This document shows, one piece after another, positions 30,579 through 39,217 of a DNA stretch of 55,669 nucleotides (positions within the stretch are counted from its first letter, which is position 1; the number at the start of each line of letters is the position of its first letter). Made by a program: the position numbers and the translations under genes. The notes under the pieces are model-generated. The model was not told the DNA's origin, did no database searches, and saw only the letters and a program-made list of their open reading frames with translations. Origin of the DNA: Galbibacter marinus (GTDB taxonomy: Bacteria; Bacteroidota; Bacteroidia; Flavobacteriales; Flavobacteriaceae); assembly GCF_000300875.1 (NCBI RefSeq), contig NZ_AMSG01000020.1, positions 1-55,669 of the forward strand, given 5' to 3'.

Positions 30579-33500
30579 TTATTTGGCGATATATAACCAT
30601 CCAGATTTATCTACTCCTATTTCTCTCACAACAAGTGAGTAATAGTAAACTCCAGCAGGGAGCTCTTTCCCTCTGTTAACTGCACCATTTACATTGGCTA
30701 TTCCTGTCCAGTCATTTTGATATCCTACAACCTCGTATACCTTATTTCCGTATCGATTAAAGATCTTTAAAACACTGTTAGGATATTGCTCAATGCATTC
30801 TATCCTGAAGTAATCATTGTAGCCATCAAAATTCGGCGTGAATTCATTAAACACTTGTAAACAATTTAGCTCTATAGTCACTTCATCGGAATTATTTGAA
30901 GTGTCATCCTGAGGTACTGAGCTTCGAATTGAAGCAATGTTAGTATGGTTACCTGTTGGATTAACTTCAACCCAGATTTCCAAGGTTGCTGTTTGGTTTG
31001 CAGCAAGTTCCTCTAATTTCCACTGTCCTACTGTTGGCTGATAATTTCCGATGGACGCAGTATGTCTTTGATAGGTGAAACCACTAGTTATTACCTCATC
31101 AATAAGTAATTCACTGAATTCCGTTGCCCCACCGTTGCTTACCGTTACAGTAAACTTGATTAAATCACCTACAAGTGGATTCAGTTGATCAGCTACTTTG
31201 GTAATACTGATATCAGACACTGGTGGAGTTTCTATGGTTAATTCATCTGTAGTGGCATCCGTTGAAGTGTTACCGCTATCATCTGTTACTTTAACTATAA
31301 CATCATAAGTACCAATTGGGATTTCATTTCCATCAGGAACTTGAAGAGTCCAAGTACCATCCCCGTTATCGACAAGATTCCCATCGCCTTCTGTATAAAC
31401 TACCCCATCAACTTCAACAGTTAAATCATCTTCTGAATCGGCTGTTCCAGTAATTTGAGGTGTTGGATCTGGCGTCGCTATTGGGTCCACTGTTGGAGTG
31501 GTCGGAGCGCTAGAATCTATAGTTAACTCATCCGTAGTGGTATCCGTTGAAGTATTTCCTGTGTCATTTGTGACCGTGACCACAACATCATAAGTACCAA
31601 CTGGGATTTCATTTCCATCAGGAACTTGAAGCGTCCAGGTATTATTTCCGTTATCGGTTAGATTACCATCACCTTCCGTGTAAACAACTCCATTAACCTC
31701 TACAGTTAAATCATCTTCTGAATCAGCTGTTCCTGTGATTTGTGGTGTTGGATCTGGCGTTGCTATAGGATTCACAGTTGGCGTGTTAGGCGAAGCTGAA
31801 TTTACTGTCAGCTCGTCGGTGGTAGTATCATTTGCGGTTCCTCCGAACTGATCTATTACCGTTACAATAACATCATAAACACCATCTGGAATTTCATTTC
31901 CGTCTGGAACTTGAAGCATCCATGTATTATCTCCATTATCCGTTAGATTACCATCGCCTTCCGTGTATACAACTCCATTTACCTCTACAGTTAAATCATC
32001 TTCTGAATCAGCTGTTCCAGTGATATGTGGTGTAGGGTCTGGTGTTGCTATTGTATTCACTGTCGGTGTGTTAGGCGAAGCTGAATTTACCGTCAATTCA
32101 TCCACTGTATCATCTGTAGATACATTTCCAGCAGTATCCATCGCAGTAGCCGTCACATCGTAAACACCATCTGGAATTTCATTACCCAAAGGCACCTTAA
32201 GTGTCCAGGTATTATTCCCATTGTCTGTTAATTCACCATTTCCTTCTGTGTAAACAACTCCATTAACTCCCACAGTTAATTCATCTACTGAATCTGCTGT
32301 TCCAGTTATTTCTGGAGTGGGACTATTGGTAACTAAGACATCCACAGTAGGTGCTGTTGGAGCTACTGTATCAATGGTTAATTCATCTGTGGTGACATCG
32401 GTAGAAGAACTTCCACCGCCATCAGTAACCGTGGCCACTACATCGTAAATGCCATCTGGAATTTCATTTCCGTCTGGAACTTGGAGTGTCCATCTGTTAT
32501 CACCGTGATCAGTTAAATTACCATCGCCCTCAGCATAGGTTACCTGATCAACTTCCACAGTTAGATCATCTGCTGAATCTGCTGTTCCTGTTATTTCTGG
32601 AGTTGAACTATTACTTATAACTTTATCTACCGTTGGAGTAGTTAGTGCCGCAGGGTCAATGGTTAATTCATTAACCGTGGCATCATTAGAAGTATTACCT
32701 GCTACATCAGTGGCTGTAGCAACGACATCATAGACCCCATCTGGAATTTCATTTCCAACAGGAATTTGAAGTGCCCAGGTTCCATCTCCGTTATCCGTTA
32801 AACTTCCATCACCTTCTGTGTAGGTCACTCCATTCACTTCGACGGTCAGATCGTCTACTGAATCAGCTGTTCCAGACAGTAGTGGGGTATGATTACTGGT
32901 AGTGTGTTGATTGACTGTTGGCACCGTAGGAGCCGTAAGATCAATAGTCAATTCGTCCGTAGTAGTATCATTAGAGGTATTCCCCACAGCGTCTGTTGCC
33001 GTTGCAACTACATTGTATATCCCTTCTGGTATAGGATTCCCTGCTGGGATCTGAAGTGTCCAAGTATCATTTCCATTATCTGTTAAATTACCATCCCCTT
33101 CAGCATAAACTACCCCATGGACAGCAACTGATAGTTCATCAATTGAACTTGCCGTTCCAGTAATTTCAGGGGTTTGATTATTGGTCACTTGTGCCTCTAC
33201 CGTTGGTGGGGTTGGTGCTACCGTATCGATGGTTAATTCATCAACGGTGGCATCAATGGAATTATTTCCAGCCATGTCAGTAGCGGTGGCAACCACGTCA
33301 TAAATACCATCTGGAATTTCATTACCAATAGGCACACGTAGGAACCAAGTATCATCACCATGATCAAAAAGACTTCCATCTCCCTCGGTATAAGTAACTC
33401 CATTTACAGCTACAGTTAATGCATCAATGGAATCTGCCGTTCCAGTAATTTCAGGGGTTGTGTCGTTGGTAACTACTGGATTTACAGTAGGTATTGTTGG

Positions 33501-36500
33501 CCCGACGGTATCAATAGTCAATTCATCTGTGGTAGTATCGGAAGAAGTATTTCCACTTCCATCGGTAGCGGTAGCCACCACATCGTATACCCCGTCTGCT
33601 ATTTCATTTCCAGAAGGTACTTGTAGTGTCCAAGTATCATCACCATTATCAATTAAATTTCCATCTCCCTCGGTATAAGTAACACCATCTACAGCTACTG
33701 TGAGATCATTTTCGGAATCTGCTGTCCCTGTTATTTCAGGGGTTCGATTATTAGTCACCAATTTATCAACTGTTGGCGTGGTAACAGCGTTTTGATCAAT
33801 TGTTAGCTCATCTACAGTGGTATCAGTAGAAATATTACCTGCTAGATCAGTTGCGGTAGCAACCACATCGTAAACGCCATCAGGAATTTCGTTTCCATCG
33901 GGAATTTGGAGCGACCAAGTGTCGTCTGCGTTATCCGTAAGACTTCCATCCCCTTCTGTGTACGTTACACCATTAACCGCTACGGTTAATTCATCTATGG
34001 AATCTGCCGTTCCCGTTAACAATGGCGTATTACTATTTGTGATATGCTCGTTTACTGTCGGAACAGTAGGTGCTGTAGTATCGATCCTAAGTTCATCTAT
34101 TGTATCATCCGAAGATGCGTTACCAGCTATATCTGTCGCCGTCGCTACCACATCATAAATGCCATCTGGAAGCTCATTTCCATCAGGGATTTGTAACAAC
34201 CAGGTATCATCACCATTATCAATAAGGTTTCCATCACCCTCGGTATACGTTATTCCATTCACCTCTATGGTCAACTCATCCTCTGAATCCGCTGTCCCGG
34301 TAATCTCAGGGGTGGTATCCGTAGTAATTTGTTCATCTACAGTTGGTACTGTAGGATTAGTCGTGTCAATAGTAAGTTCATCGAGCGAAGTATCAGATGC
34401 AGTATTACCTGCTATATCCGTAGCTACGGCAACCACATCATACACCCCTTCAGGAATTTCATTTCCAACTGGGATTTGTAGCACCCAGGTGCCATCACCA
34501 TTATCTGTAAGATACCCATCTGATTCAACGTAGGTCACTCCATTAACTTCTACGGTTAATGCATCCTCTGAATCTGCTGTACCAGTTAATTCGGGCGTGG
34601 TATCATTGGTGATAAGTTCATCTACCGTAGGAGTCGTTGGATCCGTGGTATCAATGGTGAGTTCATCAACTGTTCCATCAGTAGCGGTGTTTCCAGCAGC
34701 GTCAGTCGCGGTGGCCACCACATCGTAAATACCTTCTGGGATTTCATTTCCATCAGGGATTTGAAGTGTCCAAGTATCGTCACCATTGTCAATAACATCT
34801 CCACCTACTTCGCTATAGGTTATTCCGTTAACTTCGATGGTTAATTCATCTACCGAGTCTGCTGTACCGGTTAATTCGGGAGTAGTATCATTGGTGACAA
34901 GTTCATCTACCGTAGGAGTCGTTGGATCCGTGGTATCAATGGTGAGTTCATCCACGGTAACATCCACAGCAGTGTTTCCAGCGGCGTCAGTCGCGGTAGC
35001 CACCACATCGTAAACACCTTCTGGAATTTCATTTCCATCAGGAATTTGAAGTGTCCAGGTATCGTCTCCATTGTCAATAACATCTCCGCCTACTTCGCTA
35101 TAGGTTATACCGTTAACTTCGATGGTTAATTCATCTACCGAATCTGCTGTACCGGTTAATTCAGGAGTAGTGTCATTGGTGATAAGTTCCTCCACCGTTG
35201 GCACTGTCGGCGCATCAAGATCTAATGTATAAGCTAAGGATGTTTCCGCCGTTGAGGTACAGTCACCTCCCACATGTGTAATGACAGCGGTAACAGTTAA
35301 GGAAGCATCAGCCTCAAGTCCACTACCTGGAACATCAACAGTAAAAGTGCCACCAGATTGAACAGTAGTGTTATAATTAACCCCGTTGACTGTTACTACC
35401 ACTGCATCTCCTTCTGCGGCATCCCCTCCAGTTGTTCCCTCAATGATAACTGAACCTTCACTTTCTGTAGCATTAATAATATTATCCTCACCTATACTTG
35501 TGATCGCGATTGTAGGATTGTTATCAAGTCCCTCTATGGTTCGAGGATTTACATACGCGCCATAAACTTCCATTTCATTTAACGCAGTAACTACCGCTCC
35601 TATTTCTAGTCTAACTTCATCATAATCACCAGTTGTAGTTACTCCAATAAAACTAAAATCTTCTGAACCTGGTTCGTTTATAAGATCTAAATTAATTAGC
35701 CCCAACGCTTGGAGTAAAAGCAGACCACCACCTGAAAATGAGTCGACTTGAGTTCCATCCAAATAAGTTGAAACGGTGATCTGATCAAGCAATCCAACCT
35801 CAAGGAAATCATTAACATCTCTTACCAGGAATCCAGCTTGGCTACCTGAAGGGAATTCACCGATCGGATTTAGAACAGAAATTGATACAGACTCCCCAAC
35901 ACCAACACCAAGGCTTACAGTTGCAAAATCGGTAATATCTTCTGAAATTACATTTTGAACATTTTCTAAAGAGGTTCCTACTCCACCAACGCCACTGGCT
36001 CCGGTTGCTGCACTATTAATTATCACTGGTTGGCCTGGATTGGAAAGAGGAGTAATATCACAGGTAATGGGTGATTCACATAAGGTCTGAAGAATAACTC
36101 CATAGATATTTGTAACCCCAAGATCAACATCGGCTATTTGCTCCATCGAAATTTGTACTTCATCAAATGGAGTACTTGCAACAAATCCTATTTGATAACG
36201 GCCAGGATCTCCAAAAAGAAGTCCGCTATTAACCGCTAACAAGGCCTCAGAACTACCATCAATAGACTCTTGTTCAACGCCTTCCAAATAAGTTGTCAGT
36301 GTAACATTATTGAGTAGATCTAAGCTGAGAATACCGCCAGTTTCTAAATCAAAACCTGTATAGGTATTGGCAGGATACGTATCAAGAGGATTTTGAACAG
36401 ATAACGATGCTGTTCCCAATACGCCTAAAGCTAAGTCAATGGTTGCGAAATTCGTGTCATCAGCATCAATCACAGCATTAATGTTGGTTACATCACCAAC

Positions 36501-37826
36501 GCCTATTCCGCTAACCCCTGTATTGACACCATTAATAAGTAAAGGGAAGTCTGGTTCTGTAGCCATCACTGGAGTGTTACACGCCAATACGGATGGATCA
36601 GCTGGGCAAAACTCTTTTAAGCTAAGACCATATACATTCATACTTCCAAGAGCTACCGCTGATCCAGTAATCTGAACTTCATCAAAAGGTTGGCTTGTGA
36701 TAAAACCTATTTGACTCCTTTCATTTCCAGAATTTAAAATACTTGTATTAAGTGCTAAAATTCCGCCTGAAGTTCCATCGGCAGTTTCTTGTTCAATTCC
36801 ATCAAGGTAGGTTGTTATTGTAATAGCATCCAATAATCCAACACTTAGAAGTGAAGTGGATTCGATATCAAAACCTGCAAAGGTTTCTGCATCGTAGTCG
36901 GTTACTTCATCTTTGACTGAAAGAGAACCAGACCCTAAAGTAAAATCTAATGTTGCAAAGTTATTAGGATCGCTGTCAATGACATTATTACTTGCAGAAC
37001 TTCCGTTTATAGCTAGAATACTACCCAAATCTGTATTGTCCTCTGATATACTCATTGGGTAAGCAGGACGCATCATTGAAGTGGTAGTATTACATGCTAA
37101 AGCAGGCCCTTCTTCAAAGGAAACTATACTTGCATGGTATATTTCAGCTAATTGAGCTACTCCAACGAGTGTTTGATAAGTGATTCTTATTTCATTGAAA
37201 TCCCCAGTAGTTATGAATCCTACATCTGCTATGTTGTCTGAAAGCAAACTTGCACTAATTAATCCAGCATCGAAGGTTTGACTTTGAACTGGATTAACTC
37301 CGTCCATATAAGTGGTAATTGTAATTTCTAAACCGACATTTAGTCCTAAAAGACCTCCTGTACCTACACGAAATCCAGCCCAGGTTCCTGCAGGATAATC
37401 ATTTACTGGATCTGCCACACTCAAGGTGGCGTTACAACCTAATAATGCGGCACCGAAGGTTATAGTCCCTGGTTCACCTAAATTATCATCTATAATCCTC
37501 TCCTCATTATTAACACCTCCTAGACAAACGGGTATAGTACTAGATACATCATCAACAATATTGACCACCAAATCAGAATATGTATCAGTGGTCCAAGGAG
37601 AAAGTTCATTGGGTGGTGCATTACCAATTTGAGCTTGTAGTGTGTTTAGCCCTAACACTAAACTAAAAATACAAGCTAATAGTAATGTAATGGATAGTTT
37701 TGGGTCGAAACCCAAATGAATTCTTGAATTATAAGGTAATATACCGGTTAAAGAATTAGTGCCGGGGTCATAAAAATCTAAGGTACGGGGAGCCCTACAT
37801 GTAGATGGTAGTTTTTGTTTCATCAT
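30579..37826 (-). CDS. Giant repeat-rich surface adhesin with type-B T9SS sorting domain
   Basis: 2415 residues. Layout: an unusually long leader with its hydrophobic core only at residues 43-63 (LSITLLLACIFSLVLGL) and cleavage near 65; four copies of a module of about 170 residues (about 83-760), marked by TTYMDG/TTYLDG and by GFITTGDFNEI-type motifs; one Ig-like domain (about 770-870); fourteen 95-residue Ig-like repeats (873-2202); a DUF11-like domain (2203-2322); and a C-terminal type-B sorting domain (2323-2415; FNEFTPNFDGYNDYF, LPAGVYYYSLVV). The composition is acidic and rich in Thr and Asp, as in adhesins that bind calcium, but binding is not shown. It is followed by the PorP/SprF-like and PorE-like genes, matching sprB-sprF type loci. 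Probably a surface adhesin or gliding/biofilm protein. Start ATG-ATG at 37826 is the first in frame. Confidence 0.92.
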   Translation of the reverse strand: MMKQKLPSTCRAPRTLDFYDPGTNSLTGILPYNSRIHLGFDPKLSITLLLACIFSLVLGLNTLQAQIGNAPPNELSPWTTDTYSDLVVNIVDDVSSTIPVCLGGVNNEERIIDDNLGEPGTITFGAALLGCNATLSVADPVNDYPAGTWAGFRVGTGGLLGLNVGLEITITTYMDGVNPVQSQTFDAGLISASLLSDNIADVGFITTGDFNEIRITYQTLVGVAQLAEIYHASIVSFEEGPALACNTTTSMMRPAYPMSISEDNTDLGSILAINGSSASNNVIDSDPNNFATLDFTLGSGSLSVKDEVTDYDAETFAGFDIESTSLLSVGLLDAITITTYLDGIEQETADGTSGGILALNTSILNSGNERSQIGFITSQPFDEVQITGSAVALGSMNVYGLSLKEFCPADPSVLACNTPVMATEPDFPLLINGVNTGVSGIGVGDVTNINAVIDADDTNFATIDLALGVLGTASLSVQNPLDTYPANTYTGFDLETGGILSLDLLNNVTLTTYLEGVEQESIDGSSEALLAVNSGLLFGDPGRYQIGFVASTPFDEVQISMEQIADVDLGVTNIYGVILQTLCESPITCDITPLSNPGQPVIINSAATGASGVGGVGTSLENVQNVISEDITDFATVSLGVGVGESVSISVLNPIGEFPSGSQAGFLVRDVNDFLEVGLLDQITVSTYLDGTQVDSFSGGGLLLLQALGLINLDLINEPGSEDFSFIGVTTTGDYDEVRLEIGAVVTALNEMEVYGAYVNPRTIEGLDNNPTIAITSIGEDNIINATESEGSVIIEGTTGGDAAEGDAVVVTVNGVNYNTTVQSGGTFTVDVPGSGLEADASLTVTAVITHVGGDCTSTAETSLAYTLDLDAPTVPTVEELITNDTTPELTGTADSVDELTIEVNGITYSEVGGDVIDNGDDTWTLQIPDGNEIPEGVYDVVATATDAAGNTAVDVTVDELTIDTTDPTTPTVDELVTNDTTPELTGTADSVDELTIEVNGITYSEVGGDVIDNGDDTWTLQIPDGNEIPEGIYDVVATATDAAGNTATDGTVDELTIDTTDPTTPTVDELITNDTTPELTGTADSEDALTVEVNGVTYVESDGYLTDNGDGTWVLQIPVGNEIPEGVYDVVAVATDIAGNTASDTSLDELTIDTTNPTVPTVDEQITTDTTPEITGTADSEDELTIEVNGITYTEGDGNLIDNGDDTWLLQIPDGNELPDGIYDVVATATDIAGNASSDDTIDELRIDTTAPTVPTVNEHITNSNTPLLTGTADSIDELTVAVNGVTYTEGDGSLTDNADDTWSLQIPDGNEIPDGVYDVVATATDLAGNISTDTTVDELTIDQNAVTTPTVDKLVTNNRTPEITGTADSENDLTVAVDGVTYTEGDGNLIDNGDDTWTLQVPSGNEIADGVYDVVATATDGSGNTSSDTTTDELTIDTVGPTIPTVNPVVTNDTTPEITGTADSIDALTVAVNGVTYTEGDGSLFDHGDDTWFLRVPIGNEIPDGIYDVVATATDMAGNNSIDATVDELTIDTVAPTPPTVEAQVTNNQTPEITGTASSIDELSVAVHGVVYAEGDGNLTDNGNDTWTLQIPAGNPIPEGIYNVVATATDAVGNTSNDTTTDELTIDLTAPTVPTVNQHTTSNHTPLLSGTADSVDDLTVEVNGVTYTEGDGSLTDNGDGTWALQIPVGNEIPDGVYDVVATATDVAGNTSNDATVNELTIDPAALTTPTVDKVISNSSTPEITGTADSADDLTVEVDQVTYAEGDGNLTDHGDNRWTLQVPDGNEIPDGIYDVVATVTDGGGSSSTDVTTDELTIDTVAPTAPTVDVLVTNSPTPEITGTADSVDELTVGVNGVVYTEGNGELTDNGNNTWTLKVPLGNEIPDGVYDVTATAMDTAGNVSTDDTVDELTVNSASPNTPTVNTIATPDPTPHITGTADSEDDLTVEVNGVVYTEGDGNLTDNGDNTWMLQVPDGNEIPDGVYDVIVTVIDQFGGTANDTTTDELTVNSASPNTPTVNPIATPDPTPQITGTADSEDDLTVEVNGVVYTEGDGNLTDNGNNTWTLQVPDGNEIPVGTYDVVVTVTNDTGNTSTDTTTDELTIDSSAPTTPTVDPIATPDPTPQITGTADSEDDLTVEVDGVVYTEGDGNLVDNGDGTWTLQVPDGNEIPIGTYDVIVKVTDDSGNTSTDATTDELTIETPPVSDISITKVADQLNPLVGDLIKFTVTVSNGGATEFSELLIDEVITSGFTYQRHTASIGNYQPTVGQWKLEELAANQTATLEIWVEVNPTGNHTNIASIRSSVPQDDTSNNSDEVTIELNCLQVFNEFTPNFDGYNDYFRIECIEQYPNSVLKIFNRYGNKVYEVVGYQNDWTGIANVNGAVNRGKELPAGVYYYSLVVREIGVDKSGWLYIAK
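31221..35210 (-). repeat. Fourteen tandem 285-bp repeats inside the adhesin gene
   Basis: Each unit encodes 95 residues with the pattern TPEITGTADS, LTVEVNGVTYTEGDG, TWTLQIPDGNEIPDGVYDV and DELTID. All fourteen have the same length. Units 1-2 and 12-14 are near copies of each other. Units 4-7 and 8-11 pair one to one (5 with 9 share TPLL and NEH/NQH; 6 with 10 share TTPTVDK; 7 with 11 share VPIGNEI/VPLGNEI), which shows duplication of a four-unit block of 1140 bp. Confidence 0.93.
35547..37580 (-). repeat. Four diverged repeats of about 170 codons at the adhesin N-terminus
   Basis: The conserved TY(L/M)(D/E)G motif recurs at residues 172-176, 339-343, 512-516 and 687-691, a period of 167-175. 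Each unit also has an F-A-T-(L/I/V) strand, a PAGTWAGF-like segment and an FDEVQI-like segment. The units are well diverged, so this is an old duplication. I do not recall a named domain for it. Confidence 0.85.
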
Positions 37827-39217
37827 GCATATATTTGAAAATTGATGTCCAGGGTGACGCAGTTAAATAAACTGAATCACCTAATAATCAGGAGTTAATG
37901 ATGATTTCTTTAGCTAAACTAAGAGCACACTAATCCTGTTCTACACCATGCAAATGGATAGAGGTCGGTAATATCTATGTAGTGAAGCCTTACTTCAATG
38001 CGAGTAGCAAAGAGTTTGATCCATCAATCATAGATGTCTTCCTAAAAAATTGATTGTTATGTAAAACGCGTTTAGGCGTGGAGAAAGTAGTTTTTGACAT
38101 AGGCTATTAATCTAGTTTATAAATATTTTAATTAAGGTTGTTTAACCGACAACCTAACGTAAACTTGAGGGAAGTTTATAAATCAAAACATATATGTTCT
38201 AAATCAAATCGATGTCAAATTCATTTTTGACAAAGATCAACTATAGTATTATGTAGGTCTAAAAAAAGAGGAATGGGGAGAAAATATTATTATTACTTAC
38301 TCTAAAATCAATGTATGTTGTTTCTCGTTATAATATTTCAAAAAGTTAGTAAATATTTTGCAATATAAAACCTACGCTAAATAGGAAATTAAACTTAACA
38401 GTGAGGAAATTTAATTAAAATATTAACAAAAACCAAAAAACATTAAATTAAAATTTTAAAAACCTAATAGTCTAAAGGACAATAACCTGTAAGGTTATAA
38501 TAAGCGAATTGCCAAAATCCCAAGGTAAAATAAAAAACAAATAATCCACACTAAGTAGTAACTTTTTCACATATGTCACCTAGTATTATGACCGCACTCT
38601 GAAGGAGGCTATTAAGATCAATAGCATTTTCAAATCAATCATCTTTAGACACACACCAAAGTCTAACTAGATAAATTCTGACCAAGTAAATATGACAGTA
38701 GCCAAATAAATTTTACTTACTAAGTGTAATTCGAAGGATTCTAAAGTAAAATATATTTGAATGTTAATCTTTATTAGTTTCATTAGCCTGCTTGAAACGG
38801 TTTTGATGATAACTACTTGAAACGGTTTTGATGATAACTAGAAGATTATTTAAATCAAATAATCGAAAATAAAAATTAAACTTAAAAAAGGCACCCCACA
38901 TTACGTATTTAATTGCAAGAAATTCATTAATAGCCAATGATTATCATTGATCAAGTTCACAATAATATAATCAACACTAAATACCTTCTCAACTCACCAG
39001 TAGTCTAACCTAATATAATTTGTAATGTCGAAGGATTATGAAATTAATACCAATTTAAGAAAAAAACTAGTCTATTCAGTTTTATATTTAATTTAAAGGC
39101 TCGCTTATTGATTTTTTAATTTTTCTTAACATTGAATTAGCATTTTATGATAAAAAAATTGGATTATTAACATGAATTTATCATTTTCGCACTAGCTAAT
39201 TCAAATAAATTTATAAA
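37827..39217. other. 1.39-kb intergenic region without a credible gene
   Basis: This stretch lies between the divergent adhesin and susC-like genes and is the longest gene-free part of the window. It is strongly A/T-rich and no frame of 60 codons or more was found on either strand. It must hold both promoters, but no full TTTG-N19-TAnnTTTG match was found. Visible structure: an inverted repeat TGTCAAA-N6-TTTGACA at 38213-38232 and a 25-bp tandem duplication at 38791-38840. A TTATCATTTTCGC stretch 40-50 bases before susC is a weak -7 candidate. Confidence 0.75.
38791..38840. repeat. Perfect 25-bp tandem duplication
   Basis: Two exact copies, each beginning CTTGAAACGG and ending GATAACTA, lie head to tail at 38791-38815 and 38816-38840. 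The copies are identical, so the duplication is recent or kept homogeneous. No further copies were seen nearby. Confidence 0.95.

Noticed and set aside
33427-34533. Several plus-strand frames opposite the adhesin repeats
   Set aside because: They recur at the repeat period because the repeats give the same antisense frame each time; the Ser/Val-rich products are an artefact of this.
34622-34804. A 60-codon minus-strand frame within the adhesin
   Set aside because: It is an alternative frame of the repeat DNA, not a separate gene.
31221-35210. The repeat array as a CRISPR or satellite
   Set aside because: The 285-bp units are in frame, encode Ig-like domains and have no spacer structure.
38700-39060. 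Recurring TCGAAGGATT stretches (about 38738 and 39031), suggesting a degenerate repeat array
   Set aside because: Only short matches embedded in A/T-rich sequence; flanks do not align convincingly, so chance is a sufficient explanation.
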